From: Pseudomonas sp. B21-056
Lineage (GTDB): Bacteria; Pseudomonadota; Gammaproteobacteria; Pseudomonadales; Pseudomonadaceae
Assembly: GCF_026016325.1 (NCBI RefSeq)
Contig: NZ_CP087203.1
Location: forward strand, 2,294,001 to 2,358,000
Direction: 5' to 3'
DNA: 64,000 nucleotides
Shown here: positions 54,305 through 61,202 of the stretch, piece by piece
How positions within the stretch are numbered: position 1 is the first letter of the stretch
Layout: each line of letters opens with the position of its first letter
Translations under genes and position numbers: made by a program
Notes under the pieces: generated by a model
Databases searched by the model: none
What the model saw: the letters and a program-made list of their open reading frames with translations, nothing else
Told to the model about the DNA's origin: nothing

Positions 54305-55714
54305 TCAGAACGATCGGATAATCCGCCCCAACGTCTCCATGGCCTTTTCCGATGCATCCGTCCAAGGGCTGCCGTAGTTCAAGCGAATGCAGTTCCTGAA
54401 CCGCTGCGTCGCTGAGAAGATCGGGCCCGGTGCGATGCTGATGCCTTGCGCCAGGGCCATCTGGAACAGTTTCAGCGAGTCCATCTGTTCCGGCAGCTCC
54501 AGCCACAGGAAATAACCCCCGGCCGGGTGGCTGACGCGGGTCTGGGCCGGGAAGTGGCGGGCGATGGCGGCGAGCATGGCGCTTTGCTGTTCTTCCAGGG
54601 CGTAGCGCAGTTTGCGCAGGTGGCGGTCGTAGCCGCCGTGTTGCAGGTAGTCGGCGATGGCCGCCTGGGCCGGTATCGAGGCGCACAGCGAGGTCATGAG
54701 TTTCAGGCGCTCGATTTTCTGCGCGTAACGGCCGGCGGCAACCCAGCCGATGCGGTAGCCCGGTGCCAGGCTCTTGGCAAACGATCCGCAGTGCATCACC
54801 AGCCCTTCGGTGTCGAACGCCTTGGCCGGCTTCGGTGCCTGCTGGCCGTAATAGAGCTCGGCGTACACATCATCCTCGATCAACGGCACCTGATGGCGGC
54901 GCAACAACGCCACCAGTGCCTTTTTCCGTTCCTCGGGCATGGTCGCGCCGATGGGGTTCTGGAAGCTGGTCATGCACCAGCACGCTTTGATCGGATGGCG
55001 CTCCAGGGTTTGTTCCAGTACATCCAGGTCGATGCCGTCGCGCGGATGCACGGGAATTTCCACGGCCTTGAGCTTGAGCCGCTCCAGCACCTGCAGGCTG
55101 GCATAGAACGCCGGTGCCTCGATGGCCACCAGGTCGCCGGGCTCGGTCACGGCTTGCAGGCACAGGTTCAAGGCTTCCAGGGCACCGTTGGTGACCAGCA
55201 GTTCTTCCATGGGCAGCATCAGGCCGCCGACCATGTAGCGCAGGGCGATCTGTCGGCGCAATTGCGGATTGCCCGGCGACATGTCGGTGACCACCACCCG
55301 CGGGTCCATATCCCGCGTGGCGCTGGACAGTGAGCGGGACAGCCGCTGCAACGGGAACAGCGTCGGGCTGGGAAACGCCGAGCCGAAGGGCACGGTGCTC
55401 GGATCCTTGATTGAGTTCAGCACCGAGAACACCAGTTCGCTGACGTCGACCTCGGTGGATTCGTGCACCTGGCTGCTGATGACCGGCTCGGAGAATGGCC
55501 TCGGCGCATGGTTGTTGACGAAGTAGCCGGAACGCGGCCGGGCCCGGATCAGACCGCGTCGCTCCAGCAGGTAATACGCCTGGAACACCGTGGACGGGCT
55601 GATGCCGTAGGTCTGGCTGGCATAGCGCACCGACGGCACACGCTGTCCAGGCCCCAACATGCCGGAGCGGATCAGTTCAGCGATGTCGTCGGCGAATTTC
55701 TCGTAGCGTTTCAT
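54305..55714 (-). CDS. MocR-type regulator (GntR helix-turn-helix fused to aminotransferase)
   Basis: This 469-residue MocR/PdxR-type regulator has an N-terminal GntR winged helix-turn-helix (PSVRYASQTYGISPSTVFQAYYLLERRG near 25-53) and a C-terminal fold-type I aminotransferase domain that binds PLP. The PLP lysine is in SFAKSLAPGYRIGW near 316. Such regulators sense PLP or amines and control vitamin B6 or amino-acid genes. ATG 55714 is chosen (MKRYEKFADDI), since the longer frame starts within a REP element. The target is unknown; the nearest divergent gene is 55 kb-region ccoG on the same strand, so none is obvious. Confidence 0.9.
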   Translation of the reverse strand: MKRYEKFADDIAELIRSGMLGPGQRVPSVRYASQTYGISPSTVFQAYYLLERRGLIRARPRSGYFVNNHAPRPFSEPVISSQVHESTEVDVSELVFSVLNSIKDPSTVPFGSAFPSPTLFPLQRLSRSLSSATRDMDPRVVVTDMSPGNPQLRRQIALRYMVGGLMLPMEELLVTNGALEALNLCLQAVTEPGDLVAIEAPAFYASLQVLERLKLKAVEIPVHPRDGIDLDVLEQTLERHPIKACWCMTSFQNPIGATMPEERKKALVALLRRHQVPLIEDDVYAELYYGQQAPKPAKAFDTEGLVMHCGSFAKSLAPGYRIGWVAAGRYAQKIERLKLMTSLCASIPAQAAIADYLQHGGYDRHLRKLRYALEEQQSAMLAAIARHFPAQTRVSHPAGGYFLWLELPEQMDSLKLFQMALAQGISIAPGPIFSATQRFRNCIRLNYGSPWTDASEKAMETLGRIIRSF

Positions 55715-55753
55715 TTCCGGTCCAGTCAGCAACGGTTCAGGTTGCGCATCAAC

Positions 55754-55842
55754 TGTGGGAGCGAGCCTGCTCGCGATAGGGCCCATACCGTCAACCTTGA
55801 TGGGGCAGACAGTCCGCTATCGCGAGCAAGCTCGCTCCCACA
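55754..55842. repeat. REP pair
   Basis: REP doublet with arms 55754-55777 and 55819-55842. One core carries a single change (GCAAGCTCGC instead of GCAGGCTCGC). It lies between ccoG and the MocR gene and supplies the apparent extra N-terminal codons of the long MocR frame. Confidence 0.88.
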
Positions 55843-55868
55843 AGAAAACAGCTCTGCATCTTAAGGCT

Positions 55869-57281
55869 TCAGCGATTCATCGGTGCGACAAAACGGCTTT
55901 TGGCCACGCTATGGATGGCAGGCTCGTCACTGTCGGCCACCTTGAAGGTCAGTTCCTGTGAACCGCTGCGGGGGCGTTCATTGAGCATCGCCACCGACAC
56001 CGGTACATCGACGATCTCCCCGGGCGCCAGGCTCAGCCGTGTCTTGCCCTGCAGGACGAAGCCGTCGCCGTCCACCAGGGAAAGCTGATAGTCCTGGCGT
56101 TGCTGGGTCTTGTTGATGATCTTCAGGCTGTAGATGTTTTCGATCTGGCCCTGGCTGTTTTCACGGAACAGGCCGCGGTCCTTGCTCACGTCCAGGGAGA
56201 CCATCGGCCGCTCCACCAACGCCACCACCAGCGCCCCGATCATCACCAGCAGCACGGCGGTATAACCGATCAGCCGCGGTCGCAGCAGATGAGTCCTGCC
56301 ACCCTGCAACTGGCGTTCGGAGGTGTATTTGATCAGCCCACGGGCGTAGCCCATCTTGTCCATGATCGAATCGCAGGCATCGATGCATGCCGCACAGCCG
56401 ATGCATTCCATCTGCAGGCCGTCGCGGATGTCGATGCCGGTCGGGCAAACCTGCACGCACATCTGGCAGTCGATGCAATCCCCCAGGCCGAGATTGGCCG
56501 GGTTCACGTCGCGCTTGCGTGGGCCGCGGACTTCGCCACGGGCCGCGTCGTAGGAAATGGTCAGGGTGTCCTTGTCGAACATCACGCTCTGGAACCGTGC
56601 ATAGGGACACATGTGCATGCACACCGCTTCACGCAGCCAGCCGGCATTGAGGTAGGTGGCCCCGGTGAAGAACAACACCCAGAACAGGCTCACACCGGCC
56701 ATCTGCAGGGTCAGCAGTTCTTCGGCCAGTGGGCGGATCGGCGTGAAGTAACCGACGAAGGTCAGGCCGGTGAGCAGGCTGATGGCCAGCCACAACGTGT
56801 GCTTGGCCGAGCGACGCAGCAGCTTGTTCAAGCTCCAGGGCGCTGCGTGCAGCTTGATCCGCTGGTTGCGATCGCCCTCGGTGATCTTCTCGCACCACAT
56901 GAAGATCCAGGTCCAGGAGCTCTGCGGGCAGGTGTAGCCGCACCACACCCGGCCGGCGAACACGGTGATCGCAAACAGGCCGAAAGCGGCGATGATCAGC
57001 AGCGCCGACAGCAGGATGAAATCCTGGGGCCAGAAGGTTGCGCCGAAAATGTGGAACTTGCTTTCGGCAAGATCCCAGAGCACCGCCTGGCGTGCGCCCC
57101 AGTTCAACCACACCGTGCCGAAGAACAGCAGGAACAACACACCCGCACCGCTGATGCGCAAGGTGCGGAACAGGCCGCTGAAGCTACGGGTGTGGATCAG
57201 GTTATCGGTGGTCCTGGCCTTGATCCTCGCAGGCGCAGGTTCGAAGGTCTGTATCAACTGCACGGGGATTCTATCGCTCAT
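55869..57281 (-). CDS. ccoG: Cytochrome c oxidase accessory protein CcoG
   Basis: This membrane-bound iron-sulfur protein has 470 residues and helps deliver copper to the cbb3-type oxidase. Features are several hydrophobic segments, the CGYTCPQSSWTW motif near residue 113, and two 4Fe-4S ferredoxin clusters (CIDCQMCVQVCPTGI and CIGCAACIDACD, near 255 and 275); the C-terminal part is periplasmic (Ig-like domain). Start ATG 57281 is preferred over 57326. The ccoNOQP genes are not in this window, so this may be a stand-alone copy. Confidence 0.92.
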   Translation of the reverse strand: MSDRIPVQLIQTFEPAPARIKARTTDNLIHTRSFSGLFRTLRISGAGVLFLLFFGTVWLNWGARQAVLWDLAESKFHIFGATFWPQDFILLSALLIIAAFGLFAITVFAGRVWCGYTCPQSSWTWIFMWCEKITEGDRNQRIKLHAAPWSLNKLLRRSAKHTLWLAISLLTGLTFVGYFTPIRPLAEELLTLQMAGVSLFWVLFFTGATYLNAGWLREAVCMHMCPYARFQSVMFDKDTLTISYDAARGEVRGPRKRDVNPANLGLGDCIDCQMCVQVCPTGIDIRDGLQMECIGCAACIDACDSIMDKMGYARGLIKYTSERQLQGGRTHLLRPRLIGYTAVLLVMIGALVVALVERPMVSLDVSKDRGLFRENSQGQIENIYSLKIINKTQQRQDYQLSLVDGDGFVLQGKTRLSLAPGEIVDVPVSVAMLNERPRSGSQELTFKVADSDEPAIHSVAKSRFVAPMNR

Positions 57282-57587
57282 GGTCGGTCGCTCATCAGCC
57301 TTATCTGGCCCGCGCACTATGAGCATCGATCTGTTTGCATAACAGACTCAGGTGTTTCGATAAAAACCGGATCAGATGGGCTGGAGGCCCTGTAGGAGCT
57401 GTCGAGCGAAGCGAGGCTGCGATCTTTTGATCTTTTGATCTTTTGATCTTTCGCTTGAGACTCAAGCGCCTGTGGAAAGATCGCAGCCTCGCTTTGCTCG
57501 ACAGCTCCTACACAGGCGCAGCTTGGCGAGGCGAGGTTTCGCTAATTTCCTCGCCACAGATTGCCCATTTGTCGACGAAGGTGGGTG
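57282..57587. repeat. Intergenic region with inverted repeat and tandem GATCTTTT repeat
   Basis: This 306-base gap contains no gene. A near-perfect inverted repeat about 34 bases long has arms 57391-57424 and 57479-57512 (TGTAGGAGCTGTCGAGCGAA at the left, its complement at the right with one mismatch). Inside it is a tandem array GATCTTTT repeated about four times at 57421-57452. A relative of one arm lies at the window start. The remaining bases show no clear promoter. Confidence 0.8.
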
Positions 57588-57821
57588 TCAGATCGCCGAG
57601 CCGCTTTCGCTGGCCTTGAGGTGCTTGCGTTCATCGGCCGCGCCGGCCACGGTCAAGGCGTCGGCTTCGGCCTCGGTGATGTAGATACGCTTGCCATCGA
57701 CCTCCACCGCCGACATGGCCTTGTCCGCGTCGGTGATGATCGTCAGCTCGCTGGCGGAGCAGTCTTTCGAGCCATTGGGGGTATCGAAACTACAGGTCTG
57801 GCGGTCGATAGTAACGGTCAT
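57588..57821 (-). CDS. Small protein, DUF3203-like
   Basis: This 77-residue protein is mostly charged and hydrophilic, with no membrane segment. It is short for the open frame shown by its stop, but the ATG at 57821 has an exceptionally good ribosome site, AAGGAGG, at the right spacing, which decides the start. The text TIITDADKAMSAVEVDGKRIYITEAEADAL resembles the small Pseudomonas DUF3203 family of unknown function. It is divergent from the MgtC gene. The family match is from memory and needs a profile search. Confidence 0.72.
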   Translation of the reverse strand: MTVTIDRQTCSFDTPNGSKDCSASELTIITDADKAMSAVEVDGKRIYITEAEADALTVAGAADERKHLKASESGSAI

Positions 57822-57956
57822 GGTGTTCCTCCTTCCAGATGTCCTGAACGTTAGGCGCCTCCCGCTTGCCAGGGTTCGTTGCGCCGGATCAGCGGTCGGG
57901 CGCACCTCTGGCGTGCGTTGCGGTCCATGGTTTATCGACTGCATGAGGAGGGGCGT

Positions 57957-58457
57957 ATGGAAGCGTGGTGGCATCAGGTCTGGATCACCCTGCAATCGGA
58001 ATTCGCTGACATCGGCGACACCCAGCAGATGACGCGGGTCACGGTGCGCCTGCTGATGGCCGCACTGCTCGGTGGCATCCTGGGGTTCGAGCGGGAACAC
58101 AAGGGCAAGGCGGCCGGCGTGCGCACCCACATGCTCGTGGCGCTGGGCGCGGCGCTGTTCGTGCTGGTGCCGCAGATGTCCGGCTCCCAGGCCGACGCCA
58201 TGAGCCGGGTCATACAAGGCATCGTCGCGGGCATCGGTTTTCTCGGCGCGGGCACCATCCTGAAGAACAACGATGGCGACGAAGGCCACGTAAAAGGCCT
58301 GACCACCGCCGCCGGCCTGTGGATGACCGCGGCCATCGGCGTCGCCGCCGGGCTGGGCCGGGAAGCGACGGCGGTGCTGAGCACATTGCTCGCATTGGCG
58401 GTGTTCAGTGTGATGCCGGTGATCGTCCGGGCGCTGGAGAAGGACGACAAACCGTGA
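57957..58457 (+). CDS. MgtC/SapB-family membrane protein
   Basis: This 166-residue MgtC-type membrane protein has four hydrophobic segments and the family motif GGILGFEREHKGKAAGVRTHMLVALGAALF near 40-70, with conserved Arg and Glu. Relatives help survival at low magnesium or inside macrophages and may modulate ATP synthase; the function here is not established. ATG 57957 is used because GAGGAGGGG precedes it. Divergent from the DUF3203-like gene and not in an evident magnesium operon. Confidence 0.9.
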   Translation: MEAWWHQVWITLQSEFADIGDTQQMTRVTVRLLMAALLGGILGFEREHKGKAAGVRTHMLVALGAALFVLVPQMSGSQADAMSRVIQGIVAGIGFLGAGTILKNNDGDEGHVKGLTTAAGLWMTAAIGVAAGLGREATAVLSTLLALAVFSVMPVIVRALEKDDKP

Positions 58458-58480
58458 TCCCAGCCTCAACACTGCCCCCT

Positions 58481-58568
58481 GTGGGAGCGAGCCTGCTCGC
58501 GAAGCGGTGTATCAGTCACAGAAGTGTCATCAGGCATTGCGTCATCGCGAGCAGGCTCACTCCCACAG
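58481..58568. repeat. REP pair
   Basis: Inverted REP doublet with arms 58481-58503 and 58545-58568. One arm has a single-base change in the core (GGCTCACTCCCACA). It is located between MgtC and the convergent proline-rich small gene. Confidence 0.88.
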
Positions 58569-58589
58569 GTTCTTCACTAAGCTTGTCCT

Positions 58590-58754
58590 TCAAACCCGCT
58601 CCGGCGGCGCCTCGCTCGGCGGATCGCCCACCGGTTGCTGCGGATCCAGTGGCGGATCTTTCTCGGGAACCGGCTCCGGCTCGGGCCCGGGAGGCGGCAG
58701 GGTGGGGTCGTCGATGTTGGGATCAGGGGTTTCGGCCGGGATCGGAATATTCAT
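58590..58754 (-). CDS. Small proline-rich protein
   Basis: This protein of about 54 residues is dominated by Pro and Glu/Asp (MNIPIPAETPDPNIDDP then PPPGPEPEPVPEKDPP). It has no signal peptide or helix and is probably disordered. ATG 58754 is preferred because GGAG is nine bases upstream; ATG codons at 58778 and 58835 are alternatives. I recognise no domain. It is divergent from glgE with about 218 bases between, so the pair could share regulation. It may also be non-coding, as low-complexity frames occur by chance in GC-rich DNA. Confidence 0.55.
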   Translation of the reverse strand: MNIPIPAETPDPNIDDPTLPPPGPEPEPVPEKDPPLDPQQPVGDPPSEAPPERV

Positions 58755-58972
58755 CAGGACGGTCTCCGTGACGCGCATGGCTTGAGTTGTGCTTACTGTT
58801 GTTGACCACCCTGTGCCGGGTTTTATCCCGATCACCGCAGGGCAGATCCCGCTGAACTTTTCCCCACCGGTCCGGTTCGGAGTTTAAGTGAGTTCTTTCA
58901 GGAACCATTTTTCAAGGACTACTGGGCCTTTACCGCCACAACGTCCATGGGGCGTAAAAGGAGTGATGCTCG
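58755..58972 (+). promoter_or_regulatory. glgE promoter region with AlgU-like promoter
   Basis: GAACTT at 58854-58859 is followed after 17 bases by TCGGA (58877-58881). This is close to the AlgU (sigma-22/sigma-E) promoter form GAACTT-N16/17-TCTGA, with about 90 bases to the glgE start. AlgU control would fit osmotic-stress and desiccation induction of trehalose and alpha-glucan synthesis in Pseudomonas. The -10 differs from consensus at one position, so the match is good but not proof. Confidence 0.5.
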
Positions 58973-60970
58973 ATGACTGCCGAACACCCGACCGACCTGG
59001 CGTACAACCCGAATCTACCGCTGTCCCACGCCTTGTTGTTGCCACGGATTGCGATTGAAAACACCATGCCGGTGATCGACGGCGGACAATTCGCCGCCAA
59101 GGCTGTGGCGGGGCAGGACGTCACGGTGACCAGCAAGGTCTTTACCGATGGTCATGACAAACTGGCCGTGCGAATCCGCTGGCGTGCGCTGGATGACGAG
59201 GTATGGAACAGCGAGATCATGACCGACCTGGGCAATAACGGCTGGCGCGGTCAGTTCCATGTGCCGACCCCGGGCCGTTATGTATTTTGCATCGAAGCCT
59301 GGTTCGACCAGTACGCCAGCTTCTGCTACGAACTGGAAAAGAAATACGGCGCCGGCGTGCCGATCAGCCTGGAATTGCAGGAAGGGCGCAACCATGTGCA
59401 ACAGGCTGCCGAGCGCAGCGATGGCGAGTTGAGCGAACAACTGGCCGCGTTACACCATGAGCTTTCGGGGCTGTTGCCGGCCGAGCAGGTGGCCCTGTTC
59501 CTGACGCCGCGCAGTGCCGACCTGATGTCCCTGGCCGATCACCGGCCTTACCTGAGCATCAGCCCCGAATATCCGCTGGATGTCGAGCGCGAACGGGCCG
59601 AGTTTGCCAGTTGGTACGAGCTGTTTCCCCGCTCGATCACCGATGATCCCAGCCGCCACGGCACCTTCAACGACGTGCATTCGCGCCTGGCGATGATCCA
59701 GGACATGGGCTTCGACGTTTTGTATTTCCCGCCGATTCATCCCATCGGCCGCAGTTTCCGCAAGGGCCCGAACAATTCCCTCACCGCCGGCCCCGACGAT
59801 CTGGGCAGCCCGTATGCCATCGGCAGCGAGGAGGGTGGGCACGAGGCGATCCATCCGCAACTGGGTACCCGCGAAGACTTCCGCCGCCTGGTCGCGGCTG
59901 CCGAGGCCCATGGCCTGGAAATCGCCCTCGATTTCGCTATCCAGTGTTCCCAGGATCACCCCTGGCTCAAGCAGCACCCGGGCTGGTTCAGCTGGCGGCC
60001 GGACGGCACGATCAAATACGCGGAAAACCCACCGAAGAAGTACCAGGACATCGTCAATGTCGACTTCTATGCGGCGGACGCGATTCCCAGCCTGTGGACG
60101 GAGCTGCGGGACATTGTGCTGGGCTGGGTCAACGAAGGCGTGAAGATGTTCCGCGTCGACAACCCACATACCAAACCGCTGCCGTTCTGGCAGTGGCTGA
60201 TCGCCGATGTGCGAGCCCGGCATCCGGAGGTGATCTTCCTCGCCGAAGCCTTTACCACCCCGGCGATGATGGCCCGGTTGGGCAAGGTCGGTTATTCCCA
60301 GAGCTACACTTATTTCACCTGGCGCAACACCAAGGCCGAACTGGCGACCTACTTCAGCGAACTCAACCAGTCGCCGTGGCGCGAGTGCTATCGACCAAAT
60401 TTTTTCGTCAATACCCCCGACATCAACCCGGCCTTTCTCCATGAGTCAGGGCGCGCGGGTTTTCTGATCCGGGCGGCGCTGGCGACCATGGGCTCGGGCC
60501 TGTGGGGCATGTATTCGGGCTTCGAACTCTGTGAATCGGCACCGGTGCCGGGCAAGGAGGAATACCTCGATTCGGAGAAATACGAGATCCGGCCGAGGGA
60601 CTTCACCGCACCGGGCAACATCGTTGCCGAAATCGCCCAGCTCAACCGCATCCGCCGTCAGAACCGGGCGTTGCAGACGCACCTGGGATTGAAAATCTAC
60701 AACGCCTGGAACGACAACATTCTGTTTTTCGGCAAGCGCACGTCTGACGGCAGCAATTTCGTCCTGGTGGCGGTCAGCCTCGATCCGCACAACCCCCAGG
60801 AAGCCAACTTCGAATTGCCGTTGTGGGAGATGGGCTTGCCGGACGACGCCCAGACCCAGGGCGAGGATTTGATGAACGGACACCGCTGGACCTGGCACGG
60901 CAAATACCAGTTCATGCGCATCGACCCGGGGTATCAGCCGTTCGGGATCTGGCGGATCAGTTCGTCTTGA
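58973..60970 (+). CDS. glgE: Alpha-1,4-glucan:maltose-1-phosphate maltosyltransferase
   Basis: This enzyme transfers maltose from maltose 1-phosphate to alpha-1,4-glucan chains and has 665 residues. Features are the N-terminal beta domains, the GH13 barrel with FPPIHPIGRSFRKGPNN near 253, the nucleophile in FRVDNPHTKPLPFW (D396) and the acid/base glutamate in FLAEAFT (E425), positions very close to those of the Streptomyces enzyme. The start has AGGAG upstream. It is followed by treS-mak, which makes maltose 1-phosphate from trehalose, so the genes form one pathway. Confidence 0.96.
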   Translation: MTAEHPTDLAYNPNLPLSHALLLPRIAIENTMPVIDGGQFAAKAVAGQDVTVTSKVFTDGHDKLAVRIRWRALDDEVWNSEIMTDLGNNGWRGQFHVPTPGRYVFCIEAWFDQYASFCYELEKKYGAGVPISLELQEGRNHVQQAAERSDGELSEQLAALHHELSGLLPAEQVALFLTPRSADLMSLADHRPYLSISPEYPLDVERERAEFASWYELFPRSITDDPSRHGTFNDVHSRLAMIQDMGFDVLYFPPIHPIGRSFRKGPNNSLTAGPDDLGSPYAIGSEEGGHEAIHPQLGTREDFRRLVAAAEAHGLEIALDFAIQCSQDHPWLKQHPGWFSWRPDGTIKYAENPPKKYQDIVNVDFYAADAIPSLWTELRDIVLGWVNEGVKMFRVDNPHTKPLPFWQWLIADVRARHPEVIFLAEAFTTPAMMARLGKVGYSQSYTYFTWRNTKAELATYFSELNQSPWRECYRPNFFVNTPDINPAFLHESGRAGFLIRAALATMGSGLWGMYSGFELCESAPVPGKEEYLDSEKYEIRPRDFTAPGNIVAEIAQLNRIRRQNRALQTHLGLKIYNAWNDNILFFGKRTSDGSNFVLVAVSLDPHNPQEANFELPLWEMGLPDDAQTQGEDLMNGHRWTWHGKYQFMRIDPGYQPFGIWRISSS

Positions 60971-60992
60971 GGCTATGTGCCGGGGGGATTCA

Positions 60993-61147
60993 CCTGTGGC
61001 GAGGGGATTTATCTGTGGCGAGGGGATTTATCCCCGCTGGGCTGCGAAGCAGCCCCCCCCGAATCGCACCGCTGTGTCATGTGGGGACTGAGTTGCAGTT
61101 TTTTGGGGCTGCTTCGCAGCCCAGCGGGGATAAATCCCCTCGCCACA
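60993..61147. repeat. Large inverted repeat between glgE and treS
   Basis: A perfect 43-base inverted repeat has arms 61014-61056 and 61105-61147 and contains the core GTGGCGAGGGGATTTATCCC, plus a GCTGCGAAGCAGCCCC hairpin. A direct copy of the outer 19 bases precedes it at 60994. It is the longest copy of this repeat family in the window and lies within the glgE-treS transcript, where it could form a stable RNA stem. The rest of the 232-base gap shows no promoter. Confidence 0.9.
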
Positions 61148-61202
61148 AAGAACAGCGCAAGTCCGTCCCAGCGGCTTTTATTGAATTCATCAGGAGTTGC
61201 AA

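Noticed and set aside
57420..57455. Tandem GATCTTTT as a possible ANR or other regulatory box for ccoG
   Set aside because: No TTGAT-N4-ATCAA-type symmetry was seen, and it lies over 130 bases from the ccoG start inside a repeat element.
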